Below are positions 57,282-64,000 of a stretch of 64,000 bases of DNA, piece by piece. The stretch spans positions 1,550,001 to 1,614,000 of the forward strand of contig NZ_JAMYWY010000001.1 of NCBI RefSeq assembly GCF_024159265.1, written 5' to 3'. Numbering within the stretch: position 1 is the first letter of the stretch; every line of letters begins with the position of its first letter. A program made the translations under genes and the position numbers. Under the pieces are notes generated by a model that was not told the DNA's origin, searched no databases, and saw only the letters and a list, made by a program, of their open reading frames with translations. Origin of the DNA: Paenibacillus sp. 1781tsa1 (GTDB taxonomy: Bacteria > Bacillota > Bacilli > Paenibacillales > Paenibacillaceae).

Positions 57282-59504
57282 TTGTCTGAACAGGAAACGG
57301 TTCTGGAACCCAATGAAGAAACAATAAAGGCAGAACGCCATGAACGAATCATCAAACAGGTAGCCAAGGAACTGTCACTGTCCTTGAAGCAGGTCCGTAC
57401 GACGTCGGAGCTTCTGGACGAAGGCAATACGATTCCATTTATCGCACGCTACCGTAAAGAAATGACTGGAGAGCTGGATGAGAACCAGCTGCGATCGATT
57501 GAAGAACGCATTGTCTATCTGCGCAATCTTGAGGATCGCAAATTGGAAGTCATCCGTATTATAGAGGAACAGGGCAAGCTGACCGGAGAACTGAAGCTGT
57601 CCATAACCCAAGCGGTGAAGCTGCAGGAAGTGGAAGACTTGTATCGTCCGTTCCGTCAGAAGCGGAAAACGCGTGCGAGCGTGGCCAAGGAAAAAGGTCT
57701 TGAGCCCCTTGCTGTATGGATCTGGGGTCAACCGAAACAAGGGGATGCACTCCAGGAAGCTGCGAAATATATCAATGCTGAACTGGGCGTAGAAGATGCG
57801 GAGGCTGCGCTTCAGGGAGCCAAAGACATCCTCGCTGAGAACATCGCAGACGATGCCGCCATTCGTGCCTGGATTCGTCGGTACACACTGGATCATGGGA
57901 TGCTGACTTCAGAAGCGAAGGATGCTCAAGAGGAGTCCGTGTACGAGAATTATTATGATTACCGCGAACTAGCCAAAAAGATGCCTCCACACCGGATTCT
58001 CGCGATTAATCGCGGTGAACGTGAGAGTATTCTGAAAGTCGGCCTGGACGTTCAGGCAGAACCGGCCCATCGTCATATGGAAGGACAGATCATTCGTGGT
58101 GCTTCTGCCGTGCAGGATATCCTGCGTGACGTGATTGAGGATGCATACAAGCGGCTTATTGCACCTTCCATTGAGCGTGAAGTTCGTGGAGAACTGACGG
58201 AAAAAGGTGAAAATCAGGCCATCTCGGTATTCTCCGCCAATCTGCGTAATCTGTTGCTTCAACCGCCGATTCATGGCAAACGTGTCCTCGGTGTCGATCC
58301 GGCCTATCGTACGGGTTGTAAACTGGCTGTCGTAGATGATACGGGCAAGCTGCTGGAAGTGGCTGTGACCTACCCAACGCCACCACACAACAAAAAACGT
58401 GAAGCTGCGGAAGTATTCCACCGCATGATCAAGCAATATGATATCGGACTGATCGTCATTGGTAATGGTACCGGATCGCGTGAAACGGAGCAGTTTGTTG
58501 CCGAGATCATTCAGGAGAACGGTGATGAAAGTCTTGTGTATCTGATTGTTAACGAAGCAGGGGCGAGTGTGTATTCTGCATCCAAGCTGGCCCAGGAAGA
58601 GTTCCCGGATCTGGATGTTGCGGAGCGCAGTGCAGCTTCCATTGCTCGCCGGGTACAAGACCCGCTTGCGGAGTTGGTTAAGATTGATCCAAAAGCCATT
58701 GGTGTGGGGCAATATCAGCATGACGTTTCCCAGAAGGTTCTGGAAGAAAGTCTGAAGGCTGTCGTCGAATCTGCAGTGAACCATGTGGGTGTGGACGTGA
58801 ATACGGCTTCACCTTCGTTGCTGTCATATGTTGCCGGAGTTAACGCTACAATTGCCAAAAACATTGTGAAGTACCGCGAAGAGAATGGCCGGTTTACGAA
58901 CCGCCGTCAGCTTCAGAAGGTGCCGCGTCTTGGTGCCAAAACCTATGAGCAGTGCGTAGGATTCATGCGTATTGGTGAAGGTGAGAATCCATTGGATCGT
59001 ACACCGATTCACCCTGAGTCCTACAAGGTTGTGGATCAGCTGTTCAAGGAGCTTCAGGTTGCACTGGACAAGCTAGGCAGCAAGGAACTGTCGGTGCTAC
59101 TGTCAGAGCAACAGCCAGAACAATTGGCTGTGAAACTGGACGTAGGTGTGCCTACATTGCGTGACATTCTGGACAGCTTGCAGCGTCCGGGTCGTGACCC
59201 GCGTGAAGAGATGCCGTTGCCAATCTTCCGTACAGATGTATTGAAAATTGAGGATCTGGTAGAAGGTATGGAGCTGCAAGGTACAGTTCGGAACGTCATT
59301 GATTTTGGTGCCTTTGTTGATATTGGGATTAAGAGTGATGGGCTTGTCCATATCTCACAGCTCAGCAACGGATATGTTAAACATCCGATGGATGTTGTAT
59401 CTGTCGGGGATAATGTAACGGTGTGGGTCATGAATGTGGATACCAAAAAAGGCCGTGTCGGCCTTACGATGAAGAAGCCTGCTTCCGCGCAACAGTCTTC
59501 TTAA
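57282..59504 (+). CDS. tex: Tex-family RNA-binding transcription factor
   Basis: A 740-residue Tex protein: an N-terminal helical domain (about 20-200; LLDEGNTIPFIARYRKEMTGELDE), a YqgF/RuvC-like domain (about 315-440; KRVLGVDPAYRTGCKLAVVD, ERSAASIARRVQDPLAELVKI), helix-hairpin-helix repeats (about 490-560; VNTASPSLLSYVAGVNATIAKNIV), and a C-terminal S1 domain (about 655-725; GMELQGTVRNVIDFGAFVDIGI). It binds RNA and the transcription machinery. A TTG start at 57282 follows GGAAAGAGGGA and begins the typical Tex N-terminus. In Bacillus this is ydcI, next to ydcK/sprT, as here. Confidence 0.94.
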   Translation: MSEQETVLEPNEETIKAERHERIIKQVAKELSLSLKQVRTTSELLDEGNTIPFIARYRKEMTGELDENQLRSIEERIVYLRNLEDRKLEVIRIIEEQGKLTGELKLSITQAVKLQEVEDLYRPFRQKRKTRASVAKEKGLEPLAVWIWGQPKQGDALQEAAKYINAELGVEDAEAALQGAKDILAENIADDAAIRAWIRRYTLDHGMLTSEAKDAQEESVYENYYDYRELAKKMPPHRILAINRGERESILKVGLDVQAEPAHRHMEGQIIRGASAVQDILRDVIEDAYKRLIAPSIEREVRGELTEKGENQAISVFSANLRNLLLQPPIHGKRVLGVDPAYRTGCKLAVVDDTGKLLEVAVTYPTPPHNKKREAAEVFHRMIKQYDIGLIVIGNGTGSRETEQFVAEIIQENGDESLVYLIVNEAGASVYSASKLAQEEFPDLDVAERSAASIARRVQDPLAELVKIDPKAIGVGQYQHDVSQKVLEESLKAVVESAVNHVGVDVNTASPSLLSYVAGVNATIAKNIVKYREENGRFTNRRQLQKVPRLGAKTYEQCVGFMRIGEGENPLDRTPIHPESYKVVDQLFKELQVALDKLGSKELSVLLSEQQPEQLAVKLDVGVPTLRDILDSLQRPGRDPREEMPLPIFRTDVLKIEDLVEGMELQGTVRNVIDFGAFVDIGIKSDGLVHISQLSNGYVKHPMDVVSVGDNVTVWVMNVDTKKGRVGLTMKKPASAQQSS

Positions 59505-59518
59505 GCATTAGGATTGGA

Positions 59519-59555
59519 GAACAGCCTTCCCTGACCAGGGAAGGCTGTTTGTTGT
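59519..59555. terminator. Terminator after tex
   Basis: AACAGCCTTCCCT and AGGGAAGGCTGTT form a perfect 13-bp stem with loop GACC, followed by TGTTG. Confidence 0.88.
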
Positions 59556-59682
59556 CAACAGTAATAGGTCCCGTTGTCCGTTCTAATTCCTCTGGTAAGT
59601 ACGGTGGGAATATGTGCATTTTCTTAAAGTGCGAGTTCTAAAGGCCATCCTTCGTAATCCACAGCAGACTTTAGGAAACCTC

Positions 59683-59829
59683 TTAAAGTTCGTTCTCGGC
59701 ACTACGTGGTGTGCCATTTGCTGCTGGTTTGTTGCGATAAAAGAACCAGCATTCGTTCAGCAACTTGATTTGCCGGCTATCCTTTTTGTGAAATGCACGC
59801 ATCAGTTGATTGCAAAGCCATTGAGGCAA
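59683..59829 (-). CDS. cmpA: CmpA-like small sporulation protein
   Basis: A 48-residue reading frame on the minus strand with a TTG start and a strong GAGGAGGAG site six bases upstream (59836-59844). The product starts MPQWLCNQLMRAFHKKD and contains RQIKLLNECWFFY, the conserved block I recall for cortex morphogenetic protein CmpA, which helps couple coat and cortex assembly in the mother cell. The Bacillus protein is about 37 residues; the extra C-terminal part here (NKPAANGTPRSAENEL) may be lineage-specific. In Bacillus cmpA is near ydcI and ydcK, the same neighbours. It is too short for usual gene callers. The plus-strand frame over it is a shadow. Confidence 0.78.
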   Translation of the reverse strand: MPQWLCNQLMRAFHKKDSRQIKLLNECWFFYRNKPAANGTPRSAENEL

Positions 59830-59937
59830 GGGTATCTCCTCCTCTTGCATAATTCATCTGTACGTTAGCATATGTGGCAATAGCCTGGACTGTGCGGCTT
59901 AAGTGAGGAGCTCCGCCAAATCATTATCTCAATCGCC

Positions 59938-59975
59938 AAAAAGCACAATTCCCAATGCAGGGAGTTGCGCTTTTT
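59938..59975 (-). terminator. Terminator of the 60.0-60.4 kb hypothetical gene
   Basis: AAAAAGC-CAA-TCCC and GGGA-TTG-GCTTTTT form an interrupted stem with A/T runs on both sides, placed just past the leftward gene. It also separates that gene from cmpA. Confidence 0.7.
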
Positions 59976-60009
59976 GAACTTGTCATTTTAAAATGATACC
60001 TCAGATGAA

Positions 60010-60366
60010 TTAGAGAGCTTCCATCTCTTCTTCATACCATTGTTCCAATTGAGCTTGGAGCGCCCGGATTTCGGTAAGCAGAGAAATCAAAGGATAATGG
60101 CTTTCACGTAGTGCTGCAAAAGACTCTTCAAGCGCATTAATATAATCAAGGCCGCCGATGATGGTAAGATTTTCGTTCAGGAGATCGAGGTTGTCACATT
60201 CGGCGATCGCCCAAGGCAGGACAGGGACATCTGCTGCCGTGAGTTTATCTATCTCCTTGTGAAGGCGCAGATTGAGCGCACTTAGTTGATAGGCGTAATC
60301 CGCCGGCATTTCCACGAACTGCAATTGTTGTTCCTGCTGCAGGATGACATAGCGCATTGTAGGCAT
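60010..60366 (-). CDS. Hypothetical protein, mostly helical
   Basis: A 118-residue acidic protein of unknown function (MPTMRYVILQQEQQLQFVEMPADYAYQLSALNLRLHKEIDKL). It looks helical and may form a coiled coil at the C-terminus (EIRALQAQLEQWYEEEMEAL). No signal peptide or membrane segment is present. The start at 60366 follows GGGGAGA at a wide spacing; starts at 60393 and 60357 are possible. It lies between cmpA and sprT, opposite to sprT. Confidence 0.6.
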   Translation of the reverse strand: MPTMRYVILQQEQQLQFVEMPADYAYQLSALNLRLHKEIDKLTAADVPVLPWAIAECDNLDLLNENLTIIGGLDYINALEESFAALRESHYPLISLLTEIRALQAQLEQWYEEEMEAL

Positions 60367-60485
60367 AACGAGTAATAATCTCCCCTCATACATTCTACTT
60401 GACAGTGTAGCCTACGAAACGGTTAAAATTCAAGTATTATGCCGGAAAAACAAATGCTCCGAGGGGGTGCAAGGAGAGGATACCG

Positions 60486-60947
60486 ATGGAAAATGAGGAA
60501 TTGCAACAATGGATTGAACAGGTATCACTGGATCATTTCGGAGTGCCGTTCACCCATGAAGCGTTGTTTAACAGTCGTCTGACCACTACGGGAGGGCGTT
60601 ATATGCTCAAAAGTCACCGGATTGAGATCAATCCGCATCAACTCGAAGTCTATGGGCGAGATGAGGTTGAAAAAATCATCAAACATGAGCTGTGTCACTA
60701 TCATCTTCATATTCGTGGGCGCGGCTATCAGCATCGTGACCCGGAATTCAAGGCTTTATTACAGAAGGTGGGCGGTTCGCGTTACTGTCAATCTTTGCCT
60801 GATGGCAAAGGCAGAAAGCCGCTGCCATATCGTTATAAGCTGGTGTGCAAGAGCTGTGGGACGGAATATTTGCGCAAGCGGAAAATAGATCCGAAGCGTT
60901 ACCGCTGTGGTCGTTGCGCGGGAAAGTTGGGCCTTCAGAATATCTGA
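60486..60947 (+). CDS. sprT: SprT-family zinc metalloprotease-like protein
   Basis: A 153-residue SprT-like protein (YdcK in Bacillus). The metal motif HELCH is at residues 67-71, and a zinc ribbon lies at Cys121, Cys124, Cys141 and Cys144. SprT-fold proteins are related to Spartan proteases that act on DNA-protein crosslinks, though the small bacterial members are uncharacterised. CAAGGAGAGG precedes the ATG. The tRNA genes follow. Confidence 0.93.
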   Translation: MENEELQQWIEQVSLDHFGVPFTHEALFNSRLTTTGGRYMLKSHRIEINPHQLEVYGRDEVEKIIKHELCHYHLHIRGRGYQHRDPEFKALLQKVGGSRYCQSLPDGKGRKPLPYRYKLVCKSCGTEYLRKRKIDPKRYRCGRCAGKLGLQNI

Positions 60948-61040
60948 TGTGAGTATCAATCAATGTATTGGAGAAAGTGATGGAAGGGATGTTGACTTGG
61001 ATTATTAATCATGATAAATTAATCTTATTCAAGTTAATTT

Positions 61041-61116
61041 TCCCTGATAGCTCAGTTGGTAGAGCACTCGACTGTTAATCGAGTTGTCACAGGTTCGAGC
61101 CCTGTTCGGGGAGCCA
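61041..61116 (+). tRNA. tRNA-Asn (GTT)
   Basis: 76 bases with a seven-pair acceptor stem (TCCCTGA with TCGGGGA), D-loop GCTCAGTTGGTAGAGC, anticodon GTT at 61074-61076, T-loop GGTTCGAGCC and an encoded CCA end. It decodes AAC and AAU. Confidence 0.97.
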
Positions 61117-61122
61117 TTTCTT

Positions 61123-61211
61123 GGAGAGATACCCAAGTGGCTATAAGGGGACCCTCTGCTAAGGGGTTAGACTGCGTAAGCGGTGCGAGGGTTCGAATCC
61201 CTCTCTCTCCG
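61123..61211 (+). tRNA. tRNA-Ser (GCT)
   Basis: 89 bases with acceptor stem GGAGAGA/TCTCTCC, anticodon GCT at 61158-61160, a long variable arm (about 61170-61188) and T-loop GGTTCGAATCC. CCA is not encoded. It lies 6 bp after tRNA-Asn. It decodes AGC and AGU. Confidence 0.95.
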
Positions 61212-61312
61212 TTCTGTAATAACTTCTCTGCAAAGGGATGAGAACCCTAAAGGTTCGTCGGAGCATAGACTTCGTTAGCAATACTTCGCAGTCTCGAACG
61301 AAGTGAGAGTAC

Positions 61313-61330
61313 CCCTCTCTCTCCGTTCTG
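61313..61330 (+). repeat. Duplicate of the tRNA-Ser 3' end, attachment-site-like
   Basis: CCCTCTCTCTCCGTTCTG here is identical to 61199-61216, which spans the last 13 bases of tRNA-Ser and five bases beyond. The two copies are 114 bp apart. Duplicated tRNA 3' ends often mark past integration of mobile DNA; the 96 bp between hold no gene. Confidence 0.65.
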
Positions 61331-61340
61331 ATTCAACCCA

Positions 61341-61391
61341 AAATCCCCTTCACATTTGACCGGTTATTGGTCACTGTGAAGGGGGTTTTTG
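61341..61391. terminator. Rho-independent terminator after the tRNA genes
   Basis: CCCCTTCACA and TGTGAAGGGG form the outer stem, GACC/GGTC an inner stem, followed by GTTTTT. A short A stretch on the left means it may also serve the convergent ArsR gene. Confidence 0.88.
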
Positions 61392-61434
61392 CGTTCTCGT
61401 CTTTGGGTATCCTTCGTATATTTTTCTGCCCCGT

Positions 61435-62133
61435 CTAAAGTGAAATGCTCAACACCTCGTATAAACCTTTCTTACCTGCTTCCGTTACTTCGACAGAGCG
61501 ACTTCCTGTTTTTTGACGAATCCAGTCCAGTTCCGATAATCGATGTCTGAGTTGTTCCCCGAGCATACCTGAGAGATGATGACGGCGTTCACTCCAATCC
61601 AGGCATTTACGAGCGAAGGCCCGGCGTGATCCCGGCTTCACTTGAAGTTCAATACCGAACGAGGTGAACCACTGCATTCCTTTCTCTGTAACTTGATAAT
61701 CCTTGCTTAGTGCTTCTTCGGGCTCTGCAAGATAACCCTTCTGTATTAAGGCTTCACAGAGCGAGATTCCCAATTTCCCGGCGAGATGACCATAACAGGT
61801 CCGTGCATAACTCAGTTGTTGAAGCTGATCGGATTGTTTGAGAGAGCGGATCTGTACAGGCGGGGCAATACTGGCCATGGTTTCAATCAGATTAGCAATT
61901 TCCTTATTTGCAAGACGGTAGTACCGGTGACGGCCTTGCTGTTCAACTTCCAATAATCCTCCTTCTACGAGTTTGGCGAGATGACTGCTTGCCGTCTGGG
62001 GCGTGACGTCTGCCATATGGGCAAGCTCTCCTGCGGGCAACGCCCGGCCATCCAGTAAGGATGACAGAAAAATGGAGCGACTTGGATCAGCGATTAACGA
62101 CGCAATAACAGTAATATTCGGATATACATTCAT
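61435..62133 (-). CDS. ArsR-family winged-helix regulator
   Basis: A 232-residue regulator. The ArsR helix-turn-helix fills the first 90 residues (DPSRSIFLSSLLDGRALPAGELAHMADVTPQTASSHLAKLVEGGLLEVEQQGRHRYYRL). The long C-terminal region has no metal-binding cysteine pair, so it is not a typical metal sensor; its ligand is unknown. It is divergent from a flavin-reductase-like gene 106 bp away, its likely target. Confidence 0.85.
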   Translation of the reverse strand: MNVYPNITVIASLIADPSRSIFLSSLLDGRALPAGELAHMADVTPQTASSHLAKLVEGGLLEVEQQGRHRYYRLANKEIANLIETMASIAPPVQIRSLKQSDQLQQLSYARTCYGHLAGKLGISLCEALIQKGYLAEPEEALSKDYQVTEKGMQWFTSFGIELQVKPGSRRAFARKCLDWSERRHHLSGMLGEQLRHRLSELDWIRQKTGSRSVEVTEAGKKGLYEVLSISL

Positions 62134-62239
62134 ACTTCGATCATATCTGAACTATTACTGTATTACAATTCTGTTGTATCATCCTATACGGGTCAGCTGG
62201 AGCTTATAAACGAATAGATTGGAACAGGAGAGGTACAAG

Positions 62240-62899
62240 ATGAACAAGATAATGAAAACGGACGCTGCTACTGAGCAGTTGAACAAAATTTCCGCAGTGG
62301 TACGACATGAAACGATTAATCCCAGTATTTTATATTATGGTACGCCTGTATTGCTGCTAAGTACATTAAATGAGGATGGGTCAACCAACTTGTCTCCTCT
62401 GTCCTCATCTTGGGCGCTGGGGGACTGTCTCGTTCTCGGTCTAGGTACACAGGGCAAAGCCTATGAGAATCTGAGTCGACATCCGGAGTGTGTGATTAAT
62501 CTACCAGATGCGACCATGTGGAGACAGGTTGAGGCATTAGGACGTTATACGGGAGTCACCCCGGTTCCTGAGGAGAAAAAGCAGATGGGCTATGAATATT
62601 GTCATGATAAATTCACTGTAGCTGGCTTGACATCCGAATGCTCGGTTCAGGTTGCTCCAGATAAAATAGTCGAATGTCCGCTCCAGATTGAAGCGGCTGT
62701 ACAACACATACGCATTCCCGAACATACACCGTTCATGGCGATTGTGGAAGTGAAAGCGTTGAAGGTGCACGCGCACATACGACTGATATCTGGACCAAAC
62801 AAGATTAATCCAGAAGAATGGCATCCTCTGATATATAATTTCAGACATTATTATGGATTGGGAGAGAGACAAGGGGGCAATTTTCGGGCAGAGAATTGA
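62240..62899 (+). CDS. Flavin reductase-like FMN-binding protein
   Basis: A 219-residue split-barrel flavoprotein of the flavin-reductase family (PVLLLSTLNEDGSTNLSPLSSSWALGDCLVLGLG, PECVINLP, FMAIVEVKALKVH). Members bind FMN and reduce flavin or small substrates. ATG 62240 follows AGGAGAGG at six bases. It is probably controlled by the divergent ArsR regulator. The repeat element copy B follows directly. Confidence 0.82.
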   Translation: MNKIMKTDAATEQLNKISAVVRHETINPSILYYGTPVLLLSTLNEDGSTNLSPLSSSWALGDCLVLGLGTQGKAYENLSRHPECVINLPDATMWRQVEALGRYTGVTPVPEEKKQMGYEYCHDKFTVAGLTSECSVQVAPDKIVECPLQIEAAVQHIRIPEHTPFMAIVEVKALKVHAHIRLISGPNKINPEEWHPLIYNFRHYYGLGERQGGNFRAEN

Positions 62900-62936
62900 C
62901 CTGAGTGGAGGCTTTTTATTATATAAGATGAATTAA

Positions 62937-63170
62937 TCATTTATACGATAACGGAGAGGACAGAAAAAACCTGAAAAAGCGAAGCTAAAAGCTTTCTGTA
63001 AGAAAGCTACTTCGAAAGCATACACTCGCCTATAAGCTTTCTGGAAGAAAGCTACATCGGAAGCATACGCTATCCCCTGATTTTCCTCTTTAGGAAAGGG
63101 GATGGAAAAAATCTGGGGATAACAGCAATTGGAAGGTTGTTCTGTCATCGAAGTGCCAGTGTAAATAATC
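62937..63170 (-). repeat. Dispersed non-coding repeat, copy B (full length)
   Basis: Reverse complement of the element at 56762-56990, with the same order of parts. The hairpin arm pairs differ between copies (ATCCCCAGATTTT with AAAATCAGGGGAT here), and the AAGCTTTCT/AGAAAGCT palindromes are kept although their loop bases vary, which suggests that pairing matters. It fills the gap between the flavin-reductase-like and mgtC-like genes. Confidence 0.85.
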
Positions 63171-63259
63171 TTTAGTTCAACTTAAGTAGTCAGGGAAAGA
63201 TTGGGTAATAGTAAAGATAGACTCATGTAAGCATATACATAATGAAAGAGGTGATGTGC

Positions 63260-63931
63260 ATGGAATTGGAATATTTGATGCGTGTACTCATAGCTGGAAT
63301 ATGTGGTGTGTTAATCGGATATGAGCGCAAGAATCGAATGAAAGAGGCGGGAATCCGTACTCATTTTGTGGTCGCTGTCGGCGCGGCCCTGATGATGATT
63401 GTGTCGAAGTATGGATTCCAGGATCAGGCTGGCTGGGCCAATCTGTCGCTTGATCCATCAAGGATTGCGGCACAGGTCGTTAGTGGTGTGGGGTTCATTG
63501 GAGCAGGCATGATCTTCACACAGCGACACACGGTCAGGGGATTGACCACAGCGGCTGGCATATGGGCTACAGCAGGCATGGGACTTGCTGTGGGTTCAGG
63601 CCTGTATTGGACAGGTGCAGGCGTGACACTGCTTATTGTCGTGGCACAGATGTTACTGCATAGACCCACACGTTGGCTGGTATCCGCTCGAACAGAGACG
63701 TTAACCATCCATCTGCAAAATGAGGGAGAGGCCCTGAAGACTGTTATGGCACTGCTGGGACAGGAGAAGATCTCGGTTGTCGGATTTAAGACAGAACAGC
63801 AAACAAGCACAGACTCCGTGGAAGAGACTATGCTTGAGTTCACGTTGCAACTACCAGGTTCATATCGGGGCGAGCAACTGATTATTTTGTTACAGGACGT
63901 GCCTCATGTTCGCTCTGCTGAATTAAAATGA
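63260..63931 (+). CDS. MgtC/SapB-family membrane protein
   Basis: A 223-residue membrane protein with about four to five helices in the first 140 residues (GVLIGYERKNRMKEAGIRTHFVVAVGAALMMIVSKYGF, VSGVGFIGAGMIF, VRGLTTAAGIWATAGMGLAVG), the MgtC signature, then a soluble ACT-like C-terminal domain (LTIHLQNEGEALKTVMALLGQEKISVVGF). MgtC proteins act in magnesium limitation and acid or virulence stress; the exact role here is unknown. The start at 63260 is set by GAGGTG; an in-frame ATG at 63242 overlaps that site. Confidence 0.9.
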   Translation: MELEYLMRVLIAGICGVLIGYERKNRMKEAGIRTHFVVAVGAALMMIVSKYGFQDQAGWANLSLDPSRIAAQVVSGVGFIGAGMIFTQRHTVRGLTTAAGIWATAGMGLAVGSGLYWTGAGVTLLIVVAQMLLHRPTRWLVSARTETLTIHLQNEGEALKTVMALLGQEKISVVGFKTEQQTSTDSVEETMLEFTLQLPGSYRGEQLIILLQDVPHVRSAELK

Positions 63932-63933
63932 AG

Positions 63934-63972
63934 AAAACCTGCATGGCTCAATAGGCGACCATGCAGGTTTAG
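63934..63972 (+). terminator. Terminator after the mgtC-like gene
   Basis: AAACCTGCATGG and CCATGCAGGTTT form a perfect 12-bp stem with a 12-base loop; only a short T stretch follows. Confidence 0.75.
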
Positions 63973-64000
63973 TGTTTAAGTGAGTATGTGTTCGATTACT

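Noticed and set aside
59614..59868. 84-codon plus-strand frame between tex and the hypothetical gene
   Set aside because: It is the shadow of the cmpA-like gene on the other strand and has no ribosome binding site.

Overview
This window looks like a chromosomal stretch of a Paenibacillus-type, spore-forming Gram-positive bacterium. The grounds are strong AGGAGG-type ribosome binding sites, frequent TTG and GTG starts, S-layer-homology (SLH) anchored secreted enzymes, sporulation genes (ydcC-like, cmpA-like), and the Bacillales order ydcC-alr-ndoAI-ndoA ... tex-cmpA-sprT-tRNA-Asn-tRNA-Ser. No phage, insertion sequence or CRISPR array was seen.

Region 1 (1-4.5 kb): an AraC-type regulator cut by the window edge, a DinB-fold protein, a small beta-rich protein that may be a spore surface subunit, an AT-rich islet with a two-helix membrane protein and a secreted 240-residue protein, and a GNAT acetyltransferase.

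Region 2 (4.5-11.7 kb): a complete sactipeptide (subtilosin A type) cluster, sboA-albABCDEFG. The 43-residue precursor keeps all three cysteines and all three thioether acceptor residues of subtilosin A. The promoter carries an FNR/CRP-like site centred at about -41.5. A 45-bp terminator sequence is duplicated on each side, as if the 7.2-kb cassette had been inserted.

Region 3 (11.8-25 kb): rhamnulose-1-phosphate aldolase with its own operator-like promoter, a KimA-type potassium importer, a three-gene sugar ABC importer, and a 1,852-residue SLH-anchored nuclease/5'-nucleotidase.

Region 4 (25-32.3 kb): an osmoprotectant importer whose permease is fused to two tandem substrate-binding domains, its ATPase, a divergent GbsR-like regulator, and a Fur-boxed AraC regulator with a siderophore-binding-type domain (Btr-like).

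Region 5 (32.4-50.4 kb): a secreted DUF5050-like protein, two Gfo/Idh/MocA oxidoreductases with an RpiR regulator, an ABC-2 exporter, a non-canonical Hsp90 coupled to a helical-repeat protein, two serine hydrolases (one SLH-anchored), an XRE/DUF3169 pair, and a divergent MFS/SgrR-like pair.

Region 6 (50.6-64 kb): the housekeeping block ydcC-alr-ndoAI-ndoA, then a GH36 alpha-galactosidase where Bacillus has the rsb-sigB cluster, then tex, cmpA, sprT, two tRNAs, an ArsR/flavin-reductase pair and an MgtC-family protein. Two ~230-bp non-coding repeats in inverted orientation bracket the tex-to-flavin-reductase block; a third, shortened copy lies in the sugar ABC operon.
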